A DNA stretch of 64,000 nucleotides from Anoxynatronum buryatiense (GCF_900182905.1 NZ_FXUF01000010.1:91472-155471); one strand, 5' to 3'. Positions 34,260-43,353 are shown, numbered from the stretch's first letter. Translations and numbers: made by a program. The notes: generated by a model not told the origin, from the sequence alone.

Positions 34260-35378
34260 ATGAAAAAAGATAAACTGGTGTTTAAATCAGTATTGTTAAC
34301 AAGTGCCTCTTTTGCAGGTTACAACATCGGTTCTGGCTTTGCGACAGGAGTGGAAGCACTCCAGTTTTTCGCTGCCTGGGGTGGCAAGTTTGCATTTTCA
34401 GGTATTTTCCTTGCATTATTAACCTCTATGGCGGTGTTAATCGCAATCTATGTGATCGGCTTTGAACAGCGTTTTGTTAAAAGCAGCGATGTTTATCATT
34501 ATTTCTGTGGCAAGTATTTCGGTATTGTGCTCGACTATTATATTTACGTGAGCATGATCTTCGTGACCTTTACCATGATGAGTGGTGCAGGAGCAACGAT
34601 TAGTCAGCATAGTGGTCTTCCTGCATTTGCAGGAGCCTCAATTATGGGAATTCTGTGTTTTGTCACCGCCCATCTTGGTCTGGAAAGACTCAGAAAGGCT
34701 TTGAGTTATCTGTGCATTTGCACTGTTTTATTTGTCCTGTTTTGTGGCGGATATGCTTTTTTGACATCAGGCGTCAGTCCAATTGCCGGATCTGCTAATT
34801 CCGAACATTATGTTTCAATGGGCCTTATGCTGAGAGCAAACACCTTCGGTATCCAAAATCCATATCTTAGCGGACTTTCATCGGCAGGTCTTTTGATTGT
34901 TTCTGGTTTCGCATGGGCTTCAGCTACAGGCTCATTATGTAACAGTAAAAGAGAAGCGGTTTTCTCAGGCATCTTCTCTTCCTTGTTTTTTTATATGACT
35001 ACAGCCGTTGTCGTGTATCTGGTACTTACATCGATGGATCATGTCGCAGGCACGGAAGTACCGATGCTGGCAGTCGTTCATTTCTTACTGCCCAAACTGT
35101 CGGTCATCTATTCTATTATTATTATACTGGCAATCTACTCAACGATTTCCGGCAGACTGTTTTTGATTGCAAAGCGATATGACCGCGGAAATAAAGCAAT
35201 GGGTTTTGTTATTATACTCAGTATTACTATACTCGCAATTGTTGGAGCTTCGTTAATCTCATTCAGCAAAATATCCAATGTCGTATTTTCAATTATGGGC
35301 GCAGTAGGCATTATCGTATGTATCATTGTATTGACTCGATTTATAATTGCAGAAACCATGCCGAAACAGTTACTATAG
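34260..35378 (+). CDS. YkvI family membrane protein (putative transporter)
   Basis: 372 residues with about ten membrane helices. The opening FKSVLLTSASFAGYNIGSGFATGVEALQFFAAWG matches the YkvI family, a LeuT-like fold (APC superfamily) whose first helix carries the unwound GxGFATG-type stretch. The gene is clearly poorer in GC than its neighbours and uses more A/T-ending codons, so it may be a recent arrival. It starts at 34260 behind GGGGGA. No substrate is known, and nothing nearby points to one. Confidence 0.85.
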   Translation: MKKDKLVFKSVLLTSASFAGYNIGSGFATGVEALQFFAAWGGKFAFSGIFLALLTSMAVLIAIYVIGFEQRFVKSSDVYHYFCGKYFGIVLDYYIYVSMIFVTFTMMSGAGATISQHSGLPAFAGASIMGILCFVTAHLGLERLRKALSYLCICTVLFVLFCGGYAFLTSGVSPIAGSANSEHYVSMGLMLRANTFGIQNPYLSGLSSAGLLIVSGFAWASATGSLCNSKREAVFSGIFSSLFFYMTTAVVVYLVLTSMDHVAGTEVPMLAVVHFLLPKLSVIYSIIIILAIYSTISGRLFLIAKRYDRGNKAMGFVIILSITILAIVGASLISFSKISNVVFSIMGAVGIIVCIIVLTRFIIAETMPKQLL

Positions 35379-35654
35379 ATCATATTTCTTGATGCTCTTT
35401 GCTGTCATGTCTTCCGATACTCAAAAGCGCCTGGTCGTCTATGGACTAGAGCACCTCCCGCCGGTTTTTTTTCATGAAGACCGTATGATTTCGGTAACTG
35501 AATGAATGCCAGGATGAACATCTGTAACCCTTTTTCCGAATGGCTGCGAATCGATTTCATCAGCTGCCAATATTTTTATTTTTCCAAAGATCATCCCATT
35601 AGTGTGATCTCATTGTATCCTGTGCGCTTTGCTTTTACTTTAACTGGATAGGCC
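35379..35654. other. Intergenic region between convergent ykvI and aminotransferase genes
   Basis: AT-rich, no frame with a ribosome site and no RNA gene seen. A T-run after a GC-rich patch at about 35450-35472 might end the ykvI transcript, but I could not draw a stable stem. Confidence 0.35.
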
Positions 35655-35700
35655 AAAAAACACCTGCCCTTTATCCTTCCTGGATAATGGGCAGGTGTTT
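35655..35700 (-). terminator. Terminator of the aminotransferase operon
   Basis: AAACACCTGCCC and GGGCAGGTGTTT are perfect 12-base arms around a loop with its own ATCC/GGAT stem; on the minus strand the stem is followed by TTTGGCC. It is 44 bases beyond the aminotransferase stop. Confidence 0.9.
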
Positions 35701-35743
35701 GCAGTGATTGAAATGGGTTATTAGATCGAAATTTTCAATCGCC

Positions 35744-36910
35744 CTATTCGCTTTTCTGAAAAAGCGGCATGGCGGCGATGCGTTTAAAGGCTTCTTCCAA
35801 CACGGGTAACTCAACGGTACAGGCAATCCGCAGGTAGCCTTCGCCGGTTTCTCCAAAGGCACTTCCCGGTAGCACCAAGACTCCGGTTTCTTCCAGGATT
35901 CGCTGCATCACTTCTTCTGAGGTGAGGCCGGTTTCCTTGACGTTGACAAACAGGTAGAAGCTCCCCTGTGGCGGCAGCACCGACATATGGGGAATGGCAG
36001 TTATATGCTCATAGGCGGCCTGCATCCGCTGCCGATAGGTTTCGCGCTGAACGGGCTGTAATTCATCTTTCAGAGACAGGGCGTGGAGGGCGGCCCGCTG
36101 GGAAACGGCAGGTGCTGAAAAGGTGACCCCTTCATTGATGTCCCGCATACACTGGATCAGTTCAGGGAAGCCAGCCACAAAGCCGATGCGCCAGCCGGTC
36201 ATGGTGTAATCCTTGGAAAAGCTTCCCAGGGAAATCACATGTTTTTTCAGCCCCGGAAGGGCCGCCATAGGTACAAACTCTTGCTCATACATGAAGGAGC
36301 CATACACTTCGTCAGCAATGATGAGGAAATTGTGCTTCAACGCCAATGCCCCGATTTTCTCCAGGGTTTGGCGACTGTAACAGGCCCCGGTGGGATTGTT
36401 GGGACTGTTGACAATGATGGCTCTGGTGCGGTGGGTGATAACTTTTTCAAGGGCTACCGGATCCACCTGAAAACCGTCGGATTCTTTGACGGGTAAGTAG
36501 ACGGGAATGCCACGGGCCAGCCGAATCTGCGCCGGGTAGGGGGTGAAATGGGGAGTGGGAACAATCACTTCATCCCCATCATCCAAAATGGCCTCCAGAG
36601 CCAGCCAGGTGCCATGACAGGCCCCCACAGTGATCATGATGTCATCAGGTTCATAGCGCACGCCCCAGCCCCGGTATTCCCGGGCAATGGCCTGACGCAG
36701 TTCCATGATTCCCAGGGAATCGGTGTAGTGGGTCCAGCCTGCCAGCGTGTCTTCAAGAGCCGCCTGGCTCACCCGGGAATCGGTGTGAAAATCAGGGTCT
36801 CCCAGGCTGAGGTTAATGAGATTTTCTGCCTGGGCAGCCCGTTCAAAAACCTTTGCCAGGGCTGTGGGCTCCTGGTTCCAGTATCTTTTTGCCAAATGAG
36901 GATGCTTCAT
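35744..36910 (-). CDS. Class I/II PLP-dependent aminotransferase
   Basis: 388 residues. The fold-type I landmarks are ITVGACHGTWLALEAI, IIVNSPNNPTGACYS, IIADEVYGSFMYE and SLGSFSKDYTMTGWRIGFV, the last holding the PLP lysine (SFSKDY). RIACTV near the end provides the carboxylate-binding Arg. The closest known types are aspartate/aromatic and N-succinyl-diaminopimelate aminotransferases; specificity is not evident. It is 12 bases downstream of the amino-acid ABC ATPase gene, so it probably works on the imported amino acid. Confidence 0.92.
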   Translation of the reverse strand: MKHPHLAKRYWNQEPTALAKVFERAAQAENLINLSLGDPDFHTDSRVSQAALEDTLAGWTHYTDSLGIMELRQAIAREYRGWGVRYEPDDIMITVGACHGTWLALEAILDDGDEVIVPTPHFTPYPAQIRLARGIPVYLPVKESDGFQVDPVALEKVITHRTRAIIVNSPNNPTGACYSRQTLEKIGALALKHNFLIIADEVYGSFMYEQEFVPMAALPGLKKHVISLGSFSKDYTMTGWRIGFVAGFPELIQCMRDINEGVTFSAPAVSQRAALHALSLKDELQPVQRETYRQRMQAAYEHITAIPHMSVLPPQGSFYLFVNVKETGLTSEEVMQRILEETGVLVLPGSAFGETGEGYLRIACTVELPVLEEAFKRIAAMPLFQKSE

Positions 36911-36922
36911 TGAATGGCCTCC

Positions 36923-37663
36923 TTATTCAAAGGATCTGAGAATCTTGCCGAGGAAATCTTTGGTACGGGGGTGCTGAGGCTGGTTGAAAATGGCCTGGGG
37001 AGTGTTCTGTTCCACGATGAGCCCTTCGTCCATGAAAAGGACACGGGAACCCACCTGGCGGGCAAAGCCCATTTCATGGGTGACCACCACCATGGTCATC
37101 CCCTCCGCTGCCAGTTCTTTCATTACGTCCAGCACTTCGCCCACCATTTCAGGGTCAAGGGAGGAGGTGGGTTCATCAAAGAGCATCACCTGGGGTGACA
37201 TGGCCAACGCCCGGGCAATAGCAATCCGCTGCTGTTGACCGCCGGAAAGCTGTTTGGGGTAAGCCTTGGCTTTTTCCACAAGACCGATGCGTTTCAGAAG
37301 GCCCATGGCCACTTCCTCCGCTTCAGTACCGGTCATGCCCTTCACCTGAATGGGAGCCAAAGTGATGTTTTCCAGCACGGTTTTATGGGGGAATAGGTTG
37401 AACTGCTGGAACACCATTCCCATTTTTTCACGCTGTTTGTTAATGTCGTTGTGGGAGTCGGTGATGTTATCCCCATTGAAGAAAATTTCGCCTTCTGTCG
37501 GCTGCTCCAACAGGTTCAGACACCTAAGAAAGGTGCTCTTGCCGGAACCGCTGGGACCAATCACCACCACCACTTCTCCCTGCTGAACTTCTTCGTTAAT
37601 GCCTTTTAAAACGTGAAGATCACCAAATTTTTTATGGAGATTTTTAATGTGAATCACCGGCAC
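36923..37663 (-). CDS. Polar amino-acid ABC transporter ATPase (GlnQ type)
   Basis: 246 residues: Walker [30 protein letters not shown] (Q-loop and the GlnQ-specific FNLFPH), signature LSGGQQQR, Walker [15 protein letters not shown] and the switch His in [10 protein letters not shown]. It overlaps the permease gene by 20 bases and powers it. Confidence 0.95.
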   Translation of the reverse strand: MPVIHIKNLHKKFGDLHVLKGINEEVQQGEVVVVIGPSGSGKSTFLRCLNLLEQPTEGEIFFNGDNITDSHNDINKQREKMGMVFQQFNLFPHKTVLENITLAPIQVKGMTGTEAEEVAMGLLKRIGLVEKAKAYPKQLSGGQQQRIAIARALAMSPQVMLFDEPTSSLDPEMVGEVLDVMKELAAEGMTMVVVTHEMGFARQVGSRVLFMDEGLIVEQNTPQAIFNQPQHPRTKDFLGKILRSFE

Positions 37664-38315
37664 GCATCCTCCTTTCAGCTACCCCTAAGAGGTTGGACAG
37701 GGTAAAGGTTAAGACGAAATAGATAAGTGCTGCCACGATGAGTGGTTCAAATGGCCGATAGGTAATTCCCCGTACGATGTTGGCACTGCGCATGATGTCA
37801 TAAATGCCGATGACAGAGACGATGGCGGATTCTTTAATCACCACGATGAACTCATTACCCAGAGCGGGCAAAATGTTTTTGAATGCCTGGGGAATAATGA
37901 TATGGCGCATGGCCATGTTGTGGGGCATCCCCAGAGAACGGGCTGCTTCCATCTGACCCCGGTCGACGGACTGAAGCCCTGCCCGAATGATTTCTGCCAC
38001 ATAGGCAGCACTGTTCAGCGACAGCGCGATCACACCTGCCACAAAATCAGGGAATCGCATACCCGTTACCACCGGCAGCCCGTAAAAGATAATAAATAAT
38101 TGCACCAGCAGGGGCGTACCTCTGACAAACTCAATGTAAGCAGCCGCAATGAATTTGACTGGTTTGAGGCTGGATCTGCGCATAAGGGCCAGGATCAGGC
38201 CAAGCATCACTCCAAAAAGGACTGCCAGAACCGCCAGAAAAATGGTATTGCGGGTTCCCGTCAGGTAAAGACCCTGATAGCGGGTAATAAAACTGAAATC
38301 CATGCTGTAATTCAT
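37644..38315 (-). CDS. Polar amino-acid ABC transporter permease (HisM/GlnP type)
   Basis: 223 residues with five helices. [17 protein letters not shown] and the coupling motif [50 protein letters not shown] are typical of the amino-acid family. It likely acts as a homodimer since only one permease gene is present. Confidence 0.95.
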   Translation of the reverse strand: MNYSMDFSFITRYQGLYLTGTRNTIFLAVLAVLFGVMLGLILALMRRSSLKPVKFIAAAYIEFVRGTPLLVQLFIIFYGLPVVTGMRFPDFVAGVIALSLNSAAYVAEIIRAGLQSVDRGQMEAARSLGMPHNMAMRHIIIPQAFKNILPALGNEFIVVIKESAIVSVIGIYDIMRSANIVRGITYRPFEPLIVAALIYFVLTFTLSNLLGVAERRMRAGDSH

Positions 38316-38362
38316 GTTAACACCTCCGATAATCCCGGCTCCGCAGGCCGGTGTGAGTCAGA

Positions 38363-38398
38363 AAAAAAGACGGCGGCTTGTGATAAGCACCGTCTTTT
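38363..38398 (-). terminator. Intra-operon terminator after the amino-acid binding-protein gene
   Basis: Minus strand AAAAGACGGTGCTT ... AAGCCGCCGTCTTTT followed by TTTCTG. It lies between the binding-protein stop and the permease start, a common device to make more binding protein than membrane subunits. Confidence 0.85.
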
Positions 38399-38419
38399 AG
38401 CATACCAGATGTTGCCGGT

Positions 38420-39298
38420 TTATTCCACCTGCTGTTCGTCTGCCAGGGCGGTGGCTTCTGCAATAAACTGGGTAATCAGATCATCTGCCATAAGCCGTTC
38501 CAGTGTGGTGTTGATGGCCTCAGTCAGGTCATCGTTGCCTTTGGCAATGGCGATGGCAACACCATCTTCCTGCCCGAAGCTGATATCTGAAACTGCCAGC
38601 TGGGCGTCGGCTTTGGCATAAGATGCGGCCACCGGGCCTACCAGCACAAGGCCGTCAATGCGGTCACTTTTCAAGTCCATCACCAGATCGTTGATCCGGC
38701 TGAGAAAACGCAGCTCGCCGGCATCGGGAATCTGCTCTGTGGCGATGGTTTCCTGTACTGTTGAAATCTGGGCTCCGATGCGTTTTCCTGCCAGTGCTTC
38801 AACGGTGGAAAGTTCAGCAGCATCTGCTGCCCGCACCAAAAATCGCTGTTCTGCCCGGTAGTAGGGAACAGAGAAGTCAACACTCTCTTTCCGCACTTCG
38901 GTGGGCACCATGCCGGCAACGATGAAATCGATGTTTCCGGCCACCAGGGCTGCCAGCAGTCCATCAAAGTCCATGTCGCGAATTTCCAGTTCCACTCCCA
39001 GGTCATTGGCGATTTCCCGGGCAATTTCAATGTCAAAACCTACCACTTCCAGATTACCATCCACCTCAACAATGAACTCATAGGGGGGGTAATCTGCTGA
39101 TGTTCCCAGCACAATCTTTCCAGCCGCCTGAATATCAGCAATTTTGCCGTCCACCGCGTCTTCCGCCGCTTCAGCGGGAGCATCACCAGCTTCTGCCGGT
39201 GCGGGGGCCGGAGCCGGGGCTGGCTGGCTGCAGGCTGTCAATAACATCAGCATGGCCACGAGCACGGCCAGCATCATTTTTCCTTTTCCTTTTAACAT
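38420..39298 (-). CDS. Amino-acid ABC transporter substrate-binding lipoprotein
   Basis: 292 residues from the ATG preceded by GAGGAGG. Signal peptide with lipobox LLTAC, then a Pro/Ala linker (PAPAPAPAPAEAGDAPAEAAED), then a family-3 binding domain: GKIVLGTSADYPPYEF, GFDIEIAREIANDLGVELEIRDMDFDGLLAALVAGNIDFIVAGM, RKESVDFSVPYY. The GTSADYPPYEF and RxxxxxFS motifs identify a polar amino-acid binder; which amino acid is not certain. Confidence 0.94.
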   Translation of the reverse strand: MLKGKGKMMLAVLVAMLMLLTACSQPAPAPAPAPAEAGDAPAEAAEDAVDGKIADIQAAGKIVLGTSADYPPYEFIVEVDGNLEVVGFDIEIAREIANDLGVELEIRDMDFDGLLAALVAGNIDFIVAGMVPTEVRKESVDFSVPYYRAEQRFLVRAADAAELSTVEALAGKRIGAQISTVQETIATEQIPDAGELRFLSRINDLVMDLKSDRIDGLVLVGPVAASYAKADAQLAVSDISFGQEDGVAIAIAKGNDDLTEAINTTLERLMADDLITQFIAEATALADEQQVE

Positions 39299-39512
39299 GT
39301 CATCATACCTCCTCATCAGGGTGAACATCAGTGATACCAACAGGCGTTTTTCCCTGCGAACAAGGGCCGCGCCATCACCGAAATATCCGGTTTCCGGAAA
39401 CAGTGTCTCACGGTTTCCGGATTGTATTATTATACATACTCAGCTCGAAACATGCAATCTTTTTTTCCAGAAATGCTGCATCATCTGATCCACTCATTCC
39501 ACTGATTCAAAT

Positions 39513-40868
39513 CTAATCAAGTATTCGAACTGACTGGGGAGGCGAGGGTGTCACCAAGCCAGGCAGCACATTGGAAGCAGATGGAATCACGTAGGTTTCA
39601 AGACCTGTGCCATGCCGGGCATTGATGGCCTCCAGCGCATCGGAAGCCTGACGGTAAACCTGAAAACCAATGCCGGTTAGAACTGCAGGGTCTAAATCGG
39701 TGACACAATACACCTCATAATCTTCTGCTGTTTGAGACGCCAGGAAACCGGCAAATTTGGAAACGGTAAAGGCCCGGCGCATTTCCATTTCACGGGCGGC
39801 ATGGGAATCAAACTCAGTGAGGAGTTTGCTCACCTCCGGATGCCCAACCCCGTCTTCGCACTGGCACAGAAGCAATATCACCCCGCCCTTTTCAACAGCT
39901 TCTTTGGCACTGCTGAGGGCTTTGGTGGACTGATAAAAATTGATGTCTTTGGGAAATCCGCCCACCGATGCCACCGCCAGACGCCCCAGGCGTTCAATGG
40001 GCACCCTGTCAGAGAGATCAAGAATTCGCTTCCCTTCTTCAAAGGCTTCCAGATAGTGGCCGGCCACGGCTGCTCCAATGGTTCCCTGGTCATTCACAAT
40101 GACGTTTAATATAAAGGAAGGATCCACCATGACGGCGGCTTCCTGCATATCCGCATTCAACCGGTTGCCTTCAATACTGCCGCAACGAACACATTGGTGT
40201 ATGCCACTGCCGGGAGTATCACCCAAAGAGAGGGCATGGTTGGCCATGATGGTATCATAAGCAGCAATGCCTGGCACGATGGATTTCTTGCCACCCCCCC
40301 AACCTGCAAGATCATGGAACACGATGCCTCCGGTGAGAATCAGGTGATCTGCCTCCACGGCCATGCGGTTCAGGCGTACCTCGGTGCCATAGCTGGTGGT
40401 ACCGACGGTGGTGAGCTGGCTTTCATCATGGCAGTCGTGACTGGTCACCGAAAAACGCCGGCTCAGTTCCGGCCCCAGTAATGTATGGCTTTCCTCTTCA
40501 GTGATGAGGCGATGAGAACCGGTGGCGCAGAGAAAACAAATTCGGCTGTCGGGCACGCCAGCTGTATTGATACGTTCCACCAGCAACGGCAGGAAGACAT
40601 GCATCCGCTGCCAGGCTCGGGTGATGTCTGAAATCACGATGCACACCGTATCTTTGGCCCTCAGCATCAGGTCCAGTGGCAGCCGCCCAATGGGGTGGTC
40701 AAGGGCGTGTTGTATGATGGCACTTTCTGCCACGATTCCCTCGGAAGTACTGCCACCTGCCTGCAGCACTCCCAGTACATGATGCTGGCTTAAATCAAGG
40801 GTTTGTGTCTCCCTGCCGTAGGGGAGGGTAATGGTGCCCGTGCCGGCACCTTGACTGGTCTGATCCAT
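39513..40868 (-). CDS. LarA-family protein (nickel-pincer racemase family, DUF2088)
   Basis: 451 residues, chosen from the ATG ten bases after GAGGAG. It carries LarA marks: PLDLMLRAKDTVCIVISDITR, LCATGSHRLITEEE (LarA has ATGTHR), SHDCHDES, GGIVFHDLAGWGGGKKSIVPGIA with the conserved Lys/His region that bonds the NPN nickel-pincer cofactor, and a second domain ending ETYVIPSASNVLPGL. Family members racemise or epimerise 2-hydroxy-acids. None of the cofactor-making genes larB, larC or larE is in the window. The gene lies downstream of cysE after a terminator and may have its own promoter. Confidence 0.88.
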   Translation of the reverse strand: MDQTSQGAGTGTITLPYGRETQTLDLSQHHVLGVLQAGGSTSEGIVAESAIIQHALDHPIGRLPLDLMLRAKDTVCIVISDITRAWQRMHVFLPLLVERINTAGVPDSRICFLCATGSHRLITEEESHTLLGPELSRRFSVTSHDCHDESQLTTVGTTSYGTEVRLNRMAVEADHLILTGGIVFHDLAGWGGGKKSIVPGIAAYDTIMANHALSLGDTPGSGIHQCVRCGSIEGNRLNADMQEAAVMVDPSFILNVIVNDQGTIGAAVAGHYLEAFEEGKRILDLSDRVPIERLGRLAVASVGGFPKDINFYQSTKALSSAKEAVEKGGVILLLCQCEDGVGHPEVSKLLTEFDSHAAREMEMRRAFTVSKFAGFLASQTAEDYEVYCVTDLDPAVLTGIGFQVYRQASDALEAINARHGTGLETYVIPSASNVLPGLVTPSPPQSVRILD

Positions 40869-40908
40869 CTTTATTTCGCTCCTCACATGAACTGCCTGCC
40901 ATTAATAA

Positions 40909-40938
40909 CTGCCTGCGATCAATGAAGAACGCAGGCAG
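40909..40938 (-). terminator. Terminator after cysE
   Basis: Minus strand CTGCCTGCG ... CGCAGGCAG (9-base arms, 12-base loop) followed by TTATTAAT, 15 bases beyond the cysE stop. Confidence 0.75.
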
Positions 40939-40952
40939 GCTGTTTTGTATCA

Positions 40953-41528
40953 TTATACCACGTTTCGAATTTTTTGAATAGGCTTTGGTTCCTGTATTGG
41001 AGTTTCGTTGTTCCCCGGCTTTTCCTCCGGCGGGGGAATGATTTTTGCGGGAATTCCCACCGCACTGCAGTGGTCAGGCACATCTTTCAGCACCACCGCA
41101 TTGGCTCCCACTTTGGCATATGCCCCAATGGTGATGGGTCCCAGCACCTTGGCTCCCGTTCCAATGATGGCGTTGTCGCTGACAGTGGGGTGCCGTTTTC
41201 CCTGATCTTTGCCGGTGCCTCCAAGGGTGACACCGTGGAACAGGGTCACATTGTCACCAACCTCGGCAGTTTCGCCAATGACGATCCCCATGCCGTGGTC
41301 AATGAAAAACCCTTTACCTATGGTGGCTCCCGGATGAATTTCAATGCCGGTCATAAACCGACTGAAGTTGGAAATAAGACGGGCGATGAGGAACCAGCGA
41401 TGCCGGTGGAAAAAATGGGCCACGCGGTGAAAGAAAAGGGCATGAAGCCCTGGGTAGCACAACAGAATTTCAAGGTTACTGCGAGCAGCAGGGTCTCGCT
41501 CACGCACCACATCAAAATATTTAAACAA
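40953..41528 (-). CDS. cysE: Serine O-acetyltransferase
   Basis: 191 residues, the short CysE form. After an N-terminal helical part ([35 protein letters not shown]) comes a left-handed beta helix of hexapeptide repeats with [50 protein letters not shown] and [10 protein letters not shown], all hallmark CysE sequences. It makes O-acetylserine, the direct precursor of cysteine. The start codon is TTG, preceded by AAGGAGGG. No cysK lies next to it. The 5' leader encodes a Cys-rich peptide, indicating control by cysteine supply. Confidence 0.95.
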   Translation of the reverse strand: MFKYFDVVRERDPAARSNLEILLCYPGLHALFFHRVAHFFHRHRWFLIARLISNFSRFMTGIEIHPGATIGKGFFIDHGMGIVIGETAEVGDNVTLFHGVTLGGTGKDQGKRHPTVSDNAIIGTGAKVLGPITIGAYAKVGANAVVLKDVPDHCSAVGIPAKIIPPPEEKPGNNETPIQEPKPIQKIRNVV

Positions 41529-41546
41529 GGGAAATCCCTCCTTATT

Positions 41547-41561
41547 GGTTGTTTGGCTGTT
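41547..41561 (-). promoter_or_regulatory. Anti-Cys-run sequence ahead of the cysE ribosome site
   Basis: Minus strand AACAGCCAAACAACC, three bases from the cysE AAGGAGGG, can pair with GGTTGTTGCTGTT in the Cys-codon run (41612-41624), with only a two-base bulge. Together the two form the likely switch of leader-peptide control: a ribosome stalled on Cys codons would prevent this pairing and leave the cysE ribosome site open. Confidence 0.5.
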
Positions 41562-41600
41562 TCAGCATCTATCAGATATCAAATATCAGATCAGCATGTA

Positions 41601-41684
41601 TTAACAACAACAACAGCAACAACCACAACAGCGAACTGCTGCCGGCAAATGGATGGTGGATGTGAACTTCACTGTGTTTTTCAT
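41601..41684 (-). CDS. Cysteine-rich leader peptide of cysE
   Basis: A 27-residue ORF with its own strong ribosome site (AAAGGAGG, seven bases before ATG) that starts MKNTVKFTSTIHLPAAV and ends RCCGCCCCCC followed by TAA: eight Cys in the last nine residues, seven TGT and one TGC. It stands 72 bases upstream of cysE behind a good promoter. Runs of codons for the amino acid made by the downstream enzyme are the hallmark of ribosome-mediated attenuation (trp, his, leu operons; Cys-rich leaders are known in Actinobacteria). No clear T-run terminator follows, so control may be at translation initiation or through Rho. Confidence 0.88.
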   Translation of the reverse strand: MKNTVKFTSTIHLPAAVRCCGCCCCCC

Positions 41685-41709
41685 GAGAACGCCTCCTTTA
41701 ATTCATACC

Positions 41710-41733
41710 CAACTATTTCAGTCGGAATAGTTG
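41710..41733 (-). promoter_or_regulatory. Inverted repeat at the transcription start of the cysE leader
   Basis: CAACTATT and AATAGTTG are perfect 8-base arms around 8 bases, just downstream of the -10 box. It could be an operator for a sulfur regulator or a 5' mRNA hairpin. Confidence 0.5.
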
Positions 41734-41738
41734 CTATT

Positions 41739-41767
41739 ATTCTAATGCTTTAGTGCGCTGGTGTCAA
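41739..41767 (-). promoter_or_regulatory. Sigma-A promoter of the leader peptide/cysE transcript
   Basis: Minus strand TTGACA (41762-41767), 17 bases, TAGAAT (41739-41744); start near 41732, about 48 bases before the leader ATG. Confidence 0.85.
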
Positions 41768-41854
41768 GGGAAAAATACCAGGAAACCCTCTCAGGGCTTT
41801 CTTTTTACTCCGTCAATCTCTATAATGGAATTATGACTATAGGAGGCGAACTTC

Positions 41855-43267
41855 ATGAAACCAGCATCTCACCATCAACGCCTGGGCAGTGAACCAATTT
41901 TGCCGCTGCTGTTCAAGCTGTCTGTTCCAGGAATGATCTCCATGACCATTCAGGCACTTTATAATGTGGTGGACAGCTTTTTCGTCGCCCGCATCAGCGA
42001 AAGCGCTCTCACAGCTCTTTCCATCGCTTTTCCCGTTCATATCTTTCTCATTGCCATTGCCACGGGTACAGGTGTGGGAACCAGCTCTCTCATTTCCCGA
42101 TTACTGGGGCAGCAGAAAAATGAGGATGCCATTCTGGTAGCCCAGCATGTATTGGGGGCTTCGCTGGTGTACGGTGTTTTGTCAGCCATTGCCGGCCTGA
42201 TGCTTGCCGGTCCGCTGGTGCGCGCTTTCAGCAATGATCCGGAGGTTATTCGGTATGGCATTCAGTACACCCGCATCATCATGCTGGGTGGTGTCTTTCT
42301 GTTCACATCCATCGTTGCCAATGATATCCTGCGGGGGCAGGGAAACACCTTTCTGCCCATGCTTTCGATGATGCTGGGAGCCATCACCAACATCATCCTT
42401 GACCCACTGATGATCTTCGGCATAGGTTTTTTTCCGCGGATGGAGGTGACGGGAGCGGCGGTGGCCACGGTGATTTCCAAAGCCGTCAGCTGCTTTTTCA
42501 TTCTGTTGCTTCTTTACCGGGGACAGCATCAGGTGAAACCCAAAGTGGGTACCTTTCCCTTGAATGTTTCCATCCTCAAGAGCGTCTATCAGGTGGGACT
42601 GCCCAGTATGTTCATGCAGTTTCTCACTTCTTTCATGATTGGGGGACTAAACATGGTGGTGGGCACTTATACCGAAACGGCCATGGCCGTTACAGGGGTC
42701 TACTTTCGACTTCAGTCTTTCGTCCTGATGCCTGTTTTCGGACTCACCCAGGGATATATTCCCATTATCGGTTATAACTATGGCTCAGGCAACGCTCCGC
42801 GCATGAAGCAGGCACTTCGTTATGGTCTTCTGACTGCTTTTGTCATCACCAGTATTGGTGCCTTTCTCTTCCGCTTTTTCCCCCAACAACTGATCGGTCT
42901 CTTCCAGCCCGGCCCTGAGATGCTGGCCATCGGCAGCGAAGCCCTGACCACCATTTCTCTTGGACTATTCATCGTGGGCCCCGCCATTATCGGTGCCACC
43001 ACTTTTCAGGCCATCGGTCTTGGCCTGCCAAGCCTGGCTCTTTCCTTTCTGCGGCAGATGGTTCTGCTGCTGCCTTTCGCCTGGATACTGGGGCGCTTAT
43101 GGGGGCTTTCGGCAGTATGGTATGCTTTTCCTTTGTCAGAGTTCATTGCCTTGGTTATTATGGTTTTCTGGCTGGGCAGGCGGTTACAGAAGGTTTTCGC
43201 ATCACTGGACAATGCGGCAAACCAGCTGCCGGTCACTGACCCCGAAACAGGAAATCCCGAAGCATAG
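41855..43267 (+). CDS. MATE family multidrug/Na+ exporter
   Basis: 470 residues, twelve membrane helices in two similar halves. The first half has LFKLSVPGMISMTIQALYNVVDSFFVARI and GTGVGTSSLISRLLGQ; the second has SVYQVGLPSMFMQFLTSFMIGGLNMVVG and PVFGLTQGYIPIIGYNYGSGN, which are standard DinF/NorM-type sequences. Such proteins export cationic compounds in exchange for Na+ or H+. AGGAGGCG precedes the ATG and a TATAAT lies at 41821-41826. It is transcribed away from cysE. Confidence 0.93.
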   Translation: MKPASHHQRLGSEPILPLLFKLSVPGMISMTIQALYNVVDSFFVARISESALTALSIAFPVHIFLIAIATGTGVGTSSLISRLLGQQKNEDAILVAQHVLGASLVYGVLSAIAGLMLAGPLVRAFSNDPEVIRYGIQYTRIIMLGGVFLFTSIVANDILRGQGNTFLPMLSMMLGAITNIILDPLMIFGIGFFPRMEVTGAAVATVISKAVSCFFILLLLYRGQHQVKPKVGTFPLNVSILKSVYQVGLPSMFMQFLTSFMIGGLNMVVGTYTETAMAVTGVYFRLQSFVLMPVFGLTQGYIPIIGYNYGSGNAPRMKQALRYGLLTAFVITSIGAFLFRFFPQQLIGLFQPGPEMLAIGSEALTTISLGLFIVGPAIIGATTFQAIGLGLPSLALSFLRQMVLLLPFAWILGRLWGLSAVWYAFPLSEFIALVIMVFWLGRRLQKVFASLDNAANQLPVTDPETGNPEA

Positions 43268-43321
43268 CGCCCGTCACCTCACTGATCACCGACTTGACTG
43301 TCATCCTTCACTGATGTTGAT

Positions 43322-43353
43322 AACGGCACCCGTTTCATGCCGTTGACGTTTTT
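43322..43353 (+). terminator. Terminator after the MATE gene
   Basis: AACGGCA ... TGCCGTT stem with TTTTT shortly after (43350-43353 region). Confidence 0.6.

Noticed and set aside
41529..41740. T-box leader before cysE
   Set aside because: No AGGGTGGNACCGCG-like T-box sequence and no terminator; the Cys-rich uORF gives a better explanation.
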